Shown one piece after another: positions 5,801 to 13,197 of a stretch of 18,444 bases of DNA. Source of the stretch: Euryarchaeota archaeon UBA486 (GTDB taxonomy: Archaea > Thermoplasmatota > Poseidoniia > Poseidoniales > Poseidoniaceae). How positions within the stretch are numbered: the stretch's first letter is position 1; the number at the start of each line of letters is the position of its first letter. The position numbers and the translations under genes were made by a program. The stretch is from positions 1-18,444 of the forward strand of contig DAET01000009.1 of NCBI GenBank assembly GCA_002497765.1, in the 5' to 3' direction. Below the pieces are notes generated by a model. That model was not told the origin of the DNA and ran no database searches. It saw nothing but the letters and a program-made list of their open reading frames with translations.

Positions 5801-8653
5801 TTGGATGCTCCATGTCAGTGTGGCGTCGGGGAGTGTACGGTGGTGCGTGGGTTCGGCCACCACTTTGTGAGCGATGAAGGTGAACGGCATGGATTCACAC
5901 AGTGCATCTTCTCCACTTCCCATGCACATCGTGAGCGTGGATTGCGTGCTGCTACCGAAACTGGTGCTTGATGGTGTATCAAGATGGGCAAACAGAACCT
6001 TCGTCTCGCCCGGATTCAATGCGATGCTGAACAGTTGCTGGCCGGCGGCGTCATGGATGGATGGAGAACCCCCCCATGAAGGGGCCGTCCACGTAATGGA
6101 GGTGGTGCTCTCCGGAGCGTTCCCTAAGTTTTCGACCATGAACCAGGCCTTGGCGGTTTGGCCCGGACGCCCGTGTCCTGTGGACGTATTCATGCCGCTG
6201 GCACCCGTCAAATCAAGCCCACGTGTCCGAAACACGTCGAGTTGCAGGTCGAGGGTTGAGTTGATGGTGGGGTCTGACACGAGCGCCATGGTCAAGGTGA
6301 TCTGGCCAGATTCATCACCGAGCGCCGTGGATGGGACACTGGCGTCGAAGGTCAGCGTTTGTGGAACGTTTGGTACCAGTTCACGGGTAAGCACGGCGTT
6401 GTTGGCAACCTCAAACGTCCAACCTTCGGGAAGTTGGCTGTCGTCGTACGTCACCAACCAGTCTGCCGTTTTCGAACCCGTCGCCAGCAGTTCCACATCA
6501 ACTTGCTGAGAGGTGCCGGGAGGGATTCGAGGTGGGTCAAGTGGGCCGATGAGTTCTGCGAGGTAAGGTTCCACGACCGAGAACTGCATGGATTCGTGGT
6601 TGTTGTCTTCACGTTGTTCCGTGATGTTGTTGTTCACGTCCAACACCAGTTCAAATTCATGAACGCCGAGTTCCGCCACGAAGTCTGCCGAGAATGTCAA
6701 CGGTCCTCCTTCGCCAGAGGGAGCAACCGGGTCGCTGCTTGTGAACCGCTCCCTGTGCAACTCAATCCCGTTCATGATGATGGCAGCATCCACGTCTTCG
6801 TCAGCTTCGCTGGTGCCAACGTTGGCAAATTGACCGGTCACGGTCACGGTTTGACCCGGGTCGGCTTGGGCGGGGTTGAACGAGAGACCTCGGTTGTCAA
6901 GGGCGGGTGTAAGGTCGACGCCACGGTTGGAAACGAGGGTGTCCCCGAAGAGAACATCGACGTGACCGTCACCATCGATGTCAGCAACAGCGGGGGCGGT
7001 CCAGACTCGGTGGGGCATGCTCAGCGGTGTCGACCATGCATCGTTGATGTCGGCTGATGCTCCCGTATCGCCGTCAAAGGCCCAGAACCGACGTCCAAAC
7101 CCAACGAGGATTTCCGGTGTTCCCTGCCCGTCGATATCGAGCCAAAACGGCGGGGATGCAGCGATTTCATCGTTGTCCGTCCCCGCCCCACGTTGAAGGT
7201 CGCGGGTCCATTCAGTCACCGGAGTGCTGTCCGAAATGTCCGTGCATCCCAACATGCCTTTGCGGTTGAAGTTGAATGACTCTTCGGAATACCACGTCAC
7301 CCAACAAAGGCGGTCGTCGACCCCGTCATCATCCGTATCAATGGCAAGGGGTTGTGCGTCAGCGTAGCCGTTTTGTGCTCGGAAGTTGAACACCTCGGTG
7401 GTTGATGTCAACTCCATTCCGATGAAGCGAGCACCGCTTCCGGACGTTCGTCCGTTGGCATCGGTCGGTACGGTCAGGATCATCTCAGGGGCGGTGTCCT
7501 GGTCGAGCTGAACGATCACGGGCCCGGGTAGGCGAAGTCGTGGCGCATCCGAATCACTGTCCGTCCCCTGAACGGCGACCCGTTCCCAATCCAATGAGCC
7601 AGAACTGCCGTCGATTTTCCAAATCCACATGTTACCCGAATCACCGTCGATGGTGGTCAGCACCACCGAGGTCGTGGTGCTGTCAAGTTGTGCCCAAACC
7701 GGATCGGACGGGTGCGTGCCTCGGTCCAACGAAACGCTCCACTCCTCCTCGTTGGGCTGGGACGAGGTCAGACCGTAGGCATTGACTTTGACCAATGGAT
7801 TGTTGTCAGGGTCATCCACCACGGCCACGACCAGTTCTGGTGTTCCGTCAAGCTCCAGATCAGCGAGGAGGGGTTGCGTCACCGCTTTGTGGTCGCTGTT
7901 CGCTGTCGGCCAATGCGGTGACGGAGAGCCAATGCGGACCTCGGCATCGCTGTACGACCACATCAATTCGTTGCTGTGACCGGATGTTTGCCAGTTGGAT
8001 TCCGTGCAGGTCAGGCGTGGCGACCACACATCGATGTTGAACGCGCCTTGTGTGTCGTATGCCACGATGATTTCCGGCATGGCGTCACCGTCGATGTCGT
8101 GGATCATGGGCGTTGAGCGAATCGCTTCGGTAGCACCTAGGCTCACCCGCCAGGCGATCTTGGCATCGTTTCCTGAGACGATGTTCAGAAAACTCGTGCG
8201 AGAACCGTCGGCGATTTCACTTGATATGAGCACGGGAAAAAGCGTACCTTGACCACACCGTTCGACCGCGGTTTCAGACGCGCTGATGCTGTTGGAGAAA
8301 TCACCCACGACCGAGCCGTAGGCGTCGCTCTCCGTCGTATCCTCGAACACTTGCCAGTTAACAACGGGGTTCTCCAACGTGGCGAGTGAAGTGATGTTCA
8401 CAACGCTGCCTGCTCCTGGTCCCCCGTCGGGTCCGTGGTCGGGAACGGTTTGGTTGTGAGTTGGGGTCCTGGCATACTGCGGCCAGGGCTGCTCTCCGCC
8501 CTGCCATGGCATGGATGGCGTATGGTTCACGGACGTTTCGCTCACCAGCGAGGTTGGTTGCAACAAAGGAGTGGAGAGAACGCTGACCATCAGCCAAACC
8601 ATGAGCATCGCCAACGCCGATTGGCGGTCATTGGACGGCTTGATGCTCTCCAT
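2891..8653 (-). CDS. Giant FG-GAP/CARDB cell-surface protein with C-terminal anchor
   Basis: This single-pass envelope protein has about 1,920 residues. In order, it has a hydrophobic signal segment (~residues 13-33) and a beta-propeller-like region (~120-575) with at least six DxDxDG-type calcium loops, such as HDIDGDAMPEIIV, WLDIDGQGTPEILVGFG and VADIDGDGHVDVLFGD (FG-GAP/VCBS). A CARDB-like domain follows (~590-697, with GQFANVGTSEADEDVD and DVNNNITEQREDNNHES). Then come over 1,000 residues of Ig-like repeats marked by 'PGQ...NLGNA' turns (NEW3/CARDB style), a transmembrane helix (~1784-1803, WIIGVAGLMVAIAWLLGAVQ) and a ~115-residue tail that is basic and then strongly acidic. N-glycosylation sequons are common outside the membrane. 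Start: TTG 8659, ATG 8656 and ATG 8653 are adjacent; AGGTGAT at 8665-8659 spaces best to 8653. Role in adhesion or envelope structure is inferred from architecture. Confidence 0.93.
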   Translation of the reverse strand: MESIKPSNDRQSALAMLMVWLMVSVLSTPLLQPTSLVSETSVNHTPSMPWQGGEQPWPQYARTPTHNQTVPDHGPDGGPGAGSVVNITSLATLENPVVNWQVFEDTTESDAYGSVVGDFSNSISASETAVERCGQGTLFPVLISSEIADGSRTSFLNIVSGNDAKIAWRVSLGATEAIRSTPMIHDIDGDAMPEIIVAYDTQGAFNIDVWSPRLTCTESNWQTSGHSNELMWSYSDAEVRIGSPSPHWPTANSDHKAVTQPLLADLELDGTPELVVAVVDDPDNNPLVKVNAYGLTSSQPNEEEWSVSLDRGTHPSDPVWAQLDSTTTSVVLTTIDGDSGNMWIWKIDGSSGSLDWERVAVQGTDSDSDAPRLRLPGPVIVQLDQDTAPEMILTVPTDANGRTSGSGARFIGMELTSTTEVFNFRAQNGYADAQPLAIDTDDDGVDDRLCWVTWYSEESFNFNRKGMLGCTDISDSTPVTEWTRDLQRGAGTDNDEIAASPPFWLDIDGQGTPEILVGFGRRFWAFDGDTGASADINDAWSTPLSMPHRVWTAPAVADIDGDGHVDVLFGDTLVSNRGVDLTPALDNRGLSFNPAQADPGQTVTVTGQFANVGTSEADEDVDAAIIMNGIELHRERFTSSDPVAPSGEGGPLTFSADFVAELGVHEFELVLDVNNNITEQREDNNHESMQFSVVEPYLAELIGPLDPPRIPPGTSQQVDVELLATGSKTADWLVTYDDSQLPEGWTFEVANNAVLTRELVPNVPQTLTFDASVPSTALGDESGQITLTMALVSDPTINSTLDLQLDVFRTRGLDLTGASGMNTSTGHGRPGQTAKAWFMVENLGNAPESTTSITWTAPSWGGSPSIHDAAGQQLFSIALNPGETKVLFAHLDTPSSTSFGSSTQSTLTMCMGSGEDALCESMPFTFIAHKVVAEPTHHRTLPDATLTWSIQGIIPTSGAATWSMNGMGMLETDWMWTTNGDLSINGTNLVAQGTAGNVFTGELTLQLPPNAVPKRHTFAATDAADADAEFNISLHVLQIFRASVDVIEPTTTTPGQPISLNVSEAHRFLLSLENPGNGEDTFLLSAAARSVGESTAPEVLFTYYDPQKTLGALSTGIGTVDVVLSSEIPALTPFFLDFTWTSLGGENIHDVVSVEVQAAQSHEWSVLAINATSVIGAPGQTLEFGFNLTNLGNAADALTLQPELHQHPFGNDVSTWDAAAVETTTVAVNGTTELIFSVVVPQTAWATSSVNISLHHVANGYVLDETALSIEVDAVSGWKLNLTNADLEVDPEGENLTFTLVHTGNAYEQPYFAKAGAGWNITLPESVPEVAPYAISSFDVHVQPPENAIAGEVGVLRIRITGNDTSGLVVEEIPVRVGASPNIVVDHRGVWSVNEQGGYPTAWIENQGNDIAMLTVDLDGLPEGWSTQQGSQMILAPGEVAGIPMSLVPASDWNQQRMLLTINVNHPLLGAQSHSIEVEYSHVSFSSSPIVDAYLGTEQSVLVSGDGGETVAFGGPLNVEATSQTVSFIQPSSSGEYLLTWSIEGEEGNLSIYVVARQYPDSSIACQFLDDAFDGLGQAELEGTAATCVLTAGATEDLRAVFTLVNSIGERIEIEEESLVVAAGQEKTLNITLTGWDPDPGVFDVMLTGYDQYGRNLADIQTSVVAREQGWNVGISSLTSNGDINIGIKRSGYGLLEDAVCELLVEAEGGWSTTYIVDVAYAEFAPVIQIKNPDSIERDEKVSATLACSLPFDIDDNPEDDTMSTYYKPANILAVSSSDIGWIIGVAGLMVAIAWLLGAVQFGGKKPIETPPTKQKEKRAKPEQHVDKESNSEAPVEEDDMQLEIDTTPAEEPAIEDDMHSEESQPMIEVFDDVETAPEPVDETASGRLASLRQEMGGDDQNEREGSIEDRMKKFFGGNE

Positions 8654-8712
8654 CATCAATCACCTGCTTCGGGGGGTTGTTATTGCTTATGGATGATTCA
8701 GCACCTAAAACA
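8654..8712 (-). promoter_or_regulatory. Promoter and RBS of the giant surface-protein gene
   Basis: Reading on the minus strand, GTTTTAGG at 8711-8704 is a plausible TATA-like box, placing a start near 8680. AGGTGAT at 8665-8659 matches seven bases of the archaeal anti-Shine-Dalgarno complement and lies 5 nt before ATG 8653. The Shine-Dalgarno match is direct; the TATA call is tentative. Confidence 0.45.
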
Positions 8713-8782
8713 CCTTTTCTGCTCTGCATCAAATCCCTCGAAACAAGGGGACGGAGCGGATGTCGAAGGGCGGTGCGGCCGC

Positions 8783-8794
8783 TTGAATTAAATA
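8783..8794 (+). promoter_or_regulatory. TATA-like box upstream of the rpo7 operon
   Basis: TTGAATTAAATAG is the only strongly A/T-rich stretch in a GC-rich neighbourhood and resembles an archaeal TATA box. It would start transcription near 8815-8820 and leave a leader of about 100 nt before rpo7. AATTAAAT is nearly symmetric, so it could also serve the divergent strand. Confidence 0.5.
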
Positions 8795-8842
8795 GGGGTC
8801 GTCGGTGGAAGGCATGACTTCGGTCGCATTCTCTCCTGAGGG

Positions 8843-8916
8843 TTCACCGGTGAAGGACGGAAGAGTCGCTTGACTTCCCGTCTTCATCACCCCTCGAGAG
8901 AAGGCTCAGAGGTGAT
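8843..8916 (+). promoter_or_regulatory. Structured rpo7 leader: palindrome, hairpin and SD-enclosing stem
   Basis: Three structures lie in tandem. A perfect 12-bp palindrome TTCACCGGTGAA sits at 8843-8854. A hairpin pairs GACGGAAG (8856-8863) with CTTCCCGTC (8874-8882), with one bulged C. A third stem pairs ATCACC (8886-8891) with GGTGAT (8911-8916), continued by CT/AG and GAG/CTC pairs around a 6-nt loop. The last stem covers the whole Shine-Dalgarno sequence GAGGTGAT of rpo7, four bases before the ATG. The pairing is read directly; a role in controlling translation of the operon is inference. Confidence 0.5.
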
Positions 8917-8919
8917 AAA

Positions 8920-9474
8920 ATGTACAAGGTCGTAACCAAGGAAGACACCATCCGCATTCCTGCGGAATACATGCGCAAGGGTCAATCACTTGACCAGCAC
9001 ATTGATCGTTTGTCGATGGACGCTTTCGAAGGCAAATTCGACGCCGAGAACCGTTTCGTGTTGGTCACCAACAACCACAAGACCATCGGACGTGGCCGTA
9101 TCATTCACGGTGATGGTGCGATTTACCAGCGTGTTCAATTCGACGCAGTCTTGTTCTGCATGGACGACCAAGAAGTGGTCGAGGGTGCTGTCTCAGAAGT
9201 TAACGAGTTCGGTGCGTTTGTCCGCATTGGGCCCATGGAAGCCTTGCTTCACAAGTCCCAGATCATGGACGAACCCGTGGACATTAACATCGGTGCTAAC
9301 AAAATCACTGGTCGGCAAAGTGGTCGTGAACTCTCCATCGGGTCGTTCGTTCGTGCACGTATCGTCTCGCTTTCACCTGATACGTCCGACCCCCGTCGCT
9401 CCAAAATTGGGTTGACCAGCAAGCAAGACGGTCTCGGCTCTCCCCAGTGGGAACGCAAGGGAAGTGGTGAGTGA
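8920..9474 (+). CDS. rpo7: RNA polymerase subunit Rpo7 (RpoE')
   Basis: This 184-residue subunit of the RNA polymerase stalk (with Rpo4) binds emerging RNA and aids open-complex formation and processivity. The N-terminal RNAP7 domain is clear: MYKVVTKEDTIRIPAEYM, the helix SMDAFEGKF and a basic GRGRIIHGDGAIYQRVQFDAVLF. An S1/OB domain follows (~80-175) with VVEGAVSEVNEFGAFVRIGPMEALLHKSQIMD. A strong Shine-Dalgarno GAGGTGAT (8909-8916) fixes ATG 8920. The C-terminal RSKIGLTSKQDGLGSPQW is typical of the family. It heads the operon rpo7-spt4-rps24e-rps27ae, an order common in euryarchaea, and its stop nearly abuts the spt4 start. Confidence 0.97.
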   Translation: MYKVVTKEDTIRIPAEYMRKGQSLDQHIDRLSMDAFEGKFDAENRFVLVTNNHKTIGRGRIIHGDGAIYQRVQFDAVLFCMDDQEVVEGAVSEVNEFGAFVRIGPMEALLHKSQIMDEPVDINIGANKITGRQSGRELSIGSFVRARIVSLSPDTSDPRRSKIGLTSKQDGLGSPQWERKGSGE

Positions 9475-9476
9475 AG

Positions 9477-9680
9477 ATGGCGAAGATGCCATTTGCCTGT
9501 GGAGAGTGCCACATGATTCTCAACGATGATGTGGACCAGTGCCCTCACCACCCCTCGGCACCTGTGTCCTCGGATTGGACCGGCTATGTCATTATCGTCA
9601 ACCCTGAACGCTCGGAGATCGCCAAGCGACTCCAAGTAGAAAAACCAGGGCGCTATGCTCTGAAAGTAAACATTCGATGA
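9477..9680 (+). CDS. spt4: Transcription elongation factor Spt4 (RpoE'')
   Basis: This 67-residue partner of Spt5 forms the clamp-binding elongation factor that raises RNA polymerase processivity. A zinc knuckle at the N-terminus and the diagnostic WTGYVIIVNPERSEIAKRL and PGRYALKVNIR identify it. The zinc ligands read C8-x2-C11 and C22-x2-H25: the usual fourth cysteine (CPxC) is a histidine here (CPHH), which can still bind zinc. The start at ATG 9477 is supported by GGTGA at 9466-9470, six bases upstream; a GTG at 9471 in the same frame lies too close. It follows the rpo7 stop by 2 nt, so translation is probably coupled. Confidence 0.95.
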   Translation: MAKMPFACGECHMILNDDVDQCPHHPSAPVSSDWTGYVIIVNPERSEIAKRLQVEKPGRYALKVNIR

Positions 9681-9690
9681 AGGTGATATC

Positions 9691-10023
9691 ATGGAAATTA
9701 AGGAACGAAAAGAAAACAAAATTCTCAACCGCGTTGAACTTTCATTCAGTTGGAAGCACGACAAGAAATCCACGCCTTCTCGTAAGGAAGTGATCGCCCT
9801 TGTCCAAACCCTCGAGCCGGGTGCAAACAGCGACCTCATTGTGGTCAAGGACTGCAACACCCGATTCGGTCAACCGCTGACCACCGGCACGGCCTACATC
9901 TACAACTCGGCTGAAGCCATGGCCGTTGAGCCAGGGTACATCCAAAAGCGCCACGAAGAACTGCGAAGTTCCTCTGCCGCCGATGAGCCCACCGCCGATG
10001 AATCTGAAGGAGGCGATGAGTGA
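9691..10023 (+). CDS. rps24e: 30S ribosomal protein S24e
   Basis: This 110-residue small-subunit protein carries the S24e pattern: [19 protein letters not shown], then [12 protein letters not shown], then the conserved [32 protein letters not shown], and EPGYIQKRH at the end of the domain. The last ~20 residues are an acidic, low-complexity tail (EGGDE end) that goes beyond the core family. AGGTGAT at 9681-9687 sets the ATG. Third gene of the rpo7 operon; its TGA overlaps the ATG of rps27ae (TGATG), which implies coupled translation. Confidence 0.95.
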   Translation: MEIKERKENKILNRVELSFSWKHDKKSTPSRKEVIALVQTLEPGANSDLIVVKDCNTRFGQPLTTGTAYIYNSAEAMAVEPGYIQKRHEELRSSSAADEPTADESEGGDE

Positions 10024-10190
10024 TGGGCGACGGACCGAACCCCAAGGCCAAGTGGTCGAAGTACAAGGTGGAAGACGGGAAACTCGTTCGAGCCGAGCAC
10101 TGTCCGAAGTGCGGCCCCGGTGTCTTTTTGGCCGTCCACAACAATCGAAAGTCGTGCGGCCGCTGCGGCTACACCGAAGCGATTGAGTGA
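10023..10190 (+). CDS. rps27ae: 30S ribosomal protein S27ae
   Basis: This very short gene encodes 55 residues, starting [16 protein letters not shown]. It is a zinc-binding small-subunit protein with four ligands in [24 protein letters not shown] (C27, C30, C45, C48), ending TEAIE. This is the archaeal S27a without the eukaryotic ubiquitin fusion. The ATG overlaps the stop of rps24e by one base, and AAGGAGG at 10007-10013 is a good ribosome-binding site inside rps24e. It closes the rpo7 operon; its stop is three bases from the stop of the convergent gene. Confidence 0.95.
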   Translation: MGDGPNPKAKWSKYKVEDGKLVRAEHCPKCGPGVFLAVHNNRKSCGRCGYTEAIE

Positions 10191-10193
10191 TGT

Positions 10194-11144
10194 TCACGCG
10201 TCGTTTGAAACGTTGAACTCAAACGGGCTGTTCTCCCACGAACCGTCGTTGTAGAGCACCAGTGCTCCACTGCCCATGACAACCATGTGGGCCGGCAATT
10301 CATTGGTGGGTCGTCGCTGTTCGTTCTCTCGGGTGATGACGATCTCTTCTCGCCATCCTGCAATACGCCAGCCGGGCGCTTGAGCATCGTAGACGGCGGA
10401 TTGAACCGGTCCACTCAGGCGTACCTGCTTCACCGGGTCCATTCCATGGAGCCACGTGACGGTCCCCTCCGTTGAGCAAATCAAGTCGTGTTCGCCGTGC
10501 TTGAAGTGATGTTCGACAGGAGCTTCAACTTGGGTGAGAAGATGCTCCTCCAACAGTTGCCCATCCGTGAGGGAACGACGTTGGACACGACCACCACGTG
10601 AAGTGACCCAGCACTCCTCGCCGAGCACGTTGAGAGCTACCGTTTCCTCGTTTCTTGGTCGCCGCTTCGGATAGGACCACGTCGGTGGCGGCATGCGCCA
10701 GTGTTCGTCGGCGTTGATGCCGATGCCATACACTCCTCGACGGTACAAATCAAACACCACTGTGGTTCCATCGGTCGCCAGTGCCATGGGTTCCGCATCG
10801 AGCGCATGAGCCCACGTATTTCCCGCAGGGTAGTGGATGGTTTGCGAGCCGATTGAGGTTCTCAGTTCAGAGCGTTGTTTTCCTTCCTCGGCCGTGCCGA
10901 CAGGCATGGCTCCCATGCAGGCCAGCAGCAACTCACGGTCAAGCCACGTTGCAATGAGGTGCCCGTCGGTGATGGTGGCCTGACGTACCCTCATCGGATG
11001 AGGGGTTGATACGGGCGTCAAGGGTTGCATCTCGTTGTTGAGCCAGAGAAATTCACCGTCCATCCCCGTAACCAAAGCCCCATCCGGATGGTGAACGAGG
11101 AGGTCGGGCAAAAACGGGATGCTGGGTGGCAATCCCTCGTCCAT
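10194..11144 (-). CDS. Beta-propeller-like hypothetical protein
   Basis: The 316-residue product is not assigned to a named family. It has no signal peptide or membrane segment, so it is probably cytoplasmic. Repeating units of four short strands ending in DG or GG turns can be seen, e.g. HHPDGALVTGMDGEFLWL, DGTTVVFDLYRRGVYGIG, EECWVTSRGGRVQRRSL, HDLICSTEGTVTWLHG, APGWRIAGWREEIVI and VVMGSGALVLYNDGSW, which suggests a WD40/PQQ-type propeller. Tryptophan content is high. No Shine-Dalgarno is seen before ATG 11144, so it may be leaderless or start nearby. It points away from the DTD2 gene across a 76-nt gap and converges on rps27ae. Confidence 0.75.
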   Translation of the reverse strand: MDEGLPPSIPFLPDLLVHHPDGALVTGMDGEFLWLNNEMQPLTPVSTPHPMRVRQATITDGHLIATWLDRELLLACMGAMPVGTAEEGKQRSELRTSIGSQTIHYPAGNTWAHALDAEPMALATDGTTVVFDLYRRGVYGIGINADEHWRMPPPTWSYPKRRPRNEETVALNVLGEECWVTSRGGRVQRRSLTDGQLLEEHLLTQVEAPVEHHFKHGEHDLICSTEGTVTWLHGMDPVKQVRLSGPVQSAVYDAQAPGWRIAGWREEIVITRENEQRRPTNELPAHMVVMGSGALVLYNDGSWENSPFEFNVSNDA

Positions 11145-11220
11145 GATTGGAAATATGTGCCACTGCTATGTCAATCCTCGTCTGAGTCACCTCAAAATAG
11201 GACGGTTCTGAGTTGACAAC
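11145..11220. promoter_or_regulatory. Divergent promoter region with shared CAAAATAG box
   Basis: CAAAATAG at 11193-11200 lies about 25 nt before the ATG at 11221, the spacing expected for a leaderless archaeal transcript; no ribosome-binding site precedes that ATG. Read on the other strand, the same box is CTATTTTG, about 50 nt before ATG 11144. TGAGTCACCTCA just upstream (11183-11194) is an imperfect inverted repeat that could be an operator. Box positions are direct; function is inferred. Confidence 0.4.
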
Positions 11221-12174
11221 ATGGTCGCAACCTCGGTGATTCTCATCGCTGTGAATCAACAGGACATCGCCAGTACCAATCAAGCCGATGCGCTCCGTCG
11301 TATGGTTGACTGGACAACCATGGATGCCTTCGAGGGCCATCCAACCTATGCACATCGCCACCTCAGAATGGTCTACCTTCCGGACGGTCTCTTGTTTGAG
11401 GACCACCTTGACCAACGATGGGAGGCACAACTCGGCGAGTGCGTGCAGGAGATCATTTTCCCTTCACGCCACGTTGCAGCAAGCGGCCAGGCATCCCTTA
11501 CACTCCACCCCATCGGCGTGCCCCATCTTCCAAAACATGAGGTTGGCCCCTACGGTGGCCATGGTGGCATGGCTCCACCACCCTCTACTCGCTTGGCTTC
11601 GTGGTGGAAGCGCCTGTTGACGATGGCGCCATCCGATCCCAGCGTTGAAGGCTTCGACCTCTCGCTTGAAGTGACACACCACGGGCCAACCGTGGGTGTG
11701 CCCTGCCTGTTCATTGAGGTCGGTTCAACCGACGCAACCTGGGGGCATGAAGGGGCGGCTCGTTTGCTCGCCAAGCTCATCCATGATGGGCTGTTGGAAT
11801 CAGAAAACGATGCTTGGGACGTTGACAAGCACGGTGGGCAACTCGTCCTCGTCACCCTCGGCGGTGGTCATTACGCACCACGAGCGAACCAACTGGCAGC
11901 GAGAGAAGGTGTTTGGCTCGGCCATATGTTGGCAACATACGCCCTTCCGTTCGAACAGGCCGAGAACGGGGATGTTTTGGGCACATGGAAGCAATCCATC
12001 GAGGCCGGCCTTGAAGCGACGCGAACCTCGTTTCCCGGTGGAGATATCGTTTGCTCCATGGACAAAAAAGCGTTCAAAGGTTGGCAACGACAAGCGATAC
12101 GGGCGCACCTTGAATCGGTCGGCGTACCGCTTCTCACGACACACCAAATCAAGCAACGAATCGGTCAGGCTTAA
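11221..12174 (+). CDS. dtdA: D-aminoacyl-tRNA deacylase (DTD2/GEK1 family)
   Basis: This 317-residue archaeal/plant-type enzyme hydrolyses D-amino acids wrongly attached to tRNA, recycling the tRNA. Family motifs: PSRHVAASGQASLTLHPIG (81-99), EVTHHGPTVGVPCLFIEVGST (150-170), a conserved W in the DATW that follows, and the GGGHYAPR signature (214-221), likely zinc-binding. The C-terminal KKAFKGWQR is also typical. ATG 11221 begins the family N-terminus directly. Promoter-to-ATG spacing suggests a leaderless mRNA. Proline dehydrogenase follows 39 nt downstream, probably in the same transcript. Confidence 0.94.
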   Translation: MVATSVILIAVNQQDIASTNQADALRRMVDWTTMDAFEGHPTYAHRHLRMVYLPDGLLFEDHLDQRWEAQLGECVQEIIFPSRHVAASGQASLTLHPIGVPHLPKHEVGPYGGHGGMAPPPSTRLASWWKRLLTMAPSDPSVEGFDLSLEVTHHGPTVGVPCLFIEVGSTDATWGHEGAARLLAKLIHDGLLESENDAWDVDKHGGQLVLVTLGGGHYAPRANQLAAREGVWLGHMLATYALPFEQAENGDVLGTWKQSIEAGLEATRTSFPGGDIVCSMDKKAFKGWQRQAIRAHLESVGVPLLTTHQIKQRIGQA

Positions 12175-12213
12175 CGAGACGCACAAAGGGTCAAAGAGCG
12201 CCTCCGTCGTGCG

Positions 12214-13197
12214 ATGACCATGGTGGGCTGGTTCTCCAAGATGGTGGTCGCTACCACCGTTCGGATGCCCAAGTGGTTTGTCCGCTGGGTCAGTCGGCGC
12301 TACGTTGCAGGCGCTAGCCTTGACGATGCCGTAGCGGTCATGAAACGTTTGACCCATGAAGGCGCCTGTTTCACCATCGATGTCCTTGGCGAGGAGATTT
12401 CTTCAATGGATGAGGCTCAGTTTTTCCTCGAGGAATACATTCGGGTGATGGAAGCCATCAAAACACACCAACTTGATGCTAATCTAAGCATCAAGCCCAC
12501 GGCCTTTGGACTCCTTATCGATCCCGAGCAGGGCATGGCCAACATCCGACGCCTCGTGAAACTGGCTGCAGAGGAAGACATGTTTGTCCGACTTGACATG
12601 GAAGACCATCGCGTCACCACCGATACCATCGATGTGGTGGTGGCGTTGCACGAAGAAGGCTTGACCAACGTCGGCACCGTGCTGCAGGGGCGATTGTTCC
12701 GCACCCTTGGCGACATCGACGCTCTGGAAACAACCCTCGGTCCTGCAGCTGATTACAGGATTTGCAAGGGCATTTACCTCGAACCAGAGGAGATCTCGTT
12801 CACGGGGTACCGGGACATTGTTGACGCGACCAACGCTGCCGTTGACCGCATGTTGGATGCAGGTGCGTATGTTGGAATTGCCAGCCATGACCAGCCGGTC
12901 ATCGATTACGCACTCTCTGCCCTGTCGTCTCACGGCATGGGTCCGGGCGTCGATGACCCTCGCAGCAATGCGGCCCCAGCCCGGCATCACAAAGGCCCCG
13001 GATATGAATTCCAAATGCTCCTTGGCGTCCGAGGACCCCTTCGCCGTCGTTTATTGAGTGAAGGCCACCGAACCCGTGTGTACATTCCATACGGGGAAAA
13101 GTGGTACGAATACAGCATTCGGCGTCTCAAAGAGAACCCAACGATTGGCACCCAAGTCGCCAAGGCGTTCTTGCTTCCTTGGACCAACCGACCGTGA
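12214..13197 (+). CDS. Proline dehydrogenase (monofunctional PRODH)
   Basis: This 327-residue flavoenzyme oxidises L-proline to pyrroline-5-carboxylate with FAD, feeding electrons to the respiratory chain at the membrane. Barrel motifs: SIKPTAFGL (92-100), FVRLDMED (124-131), VLQGRLFRT (156-164), RICKGIYLEP (182-191), GIASHD (221-226), YEFQMLLGVRG (264-274), and the substrate-binding WYEYSIRRLKENP with R303 and R304. An extra loop of about 16 residues, rich in Pro/Gly/His (DPRSNAAPARHHKGP), lies before YEFQML. ATG 12220 is an alternative start. No P5C dehydrogenase is next to it. The stop TGA directly abuts the convergent stop (TGATCA). Confidence 0.94.
   Translation: MTMVGWFSKMVVATTVRMPKWFVRWVSRRYVAGASLDDAVAVMKRLTHEGACFTIDVLGEEISSMDEAQFFLEEYIRVMEAIKTHQLDANLSIKPTAFGLLIDPEQGMANIRRLVKLAAEEDMFVRLDMEDHRVTTDTIDVVVALHEEGLTNVGTVLQGRLFRTLGDIDALETTLGPAADYRICKGIYLEPEEISFTGYRDIVDATNAAVDRMLDAGAYVGIASHDQPVIDYALSALSSHGMGPGVDDPRSNAAPARHHKGPGYEFQMLLGVRGPLRRRLLSEGHRTRVYIPYGEKWYEYSIRRLKENPTIGTQVAKAFLLPWTNRP

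Noticed and set aside
5874..7057. Plus-strand open frames (5874-6509 and 6359-7057) opposite the giant gene
   Set aside because: They are antisense to a well-supported coding frame with clear domains and have no recognisable motifs.
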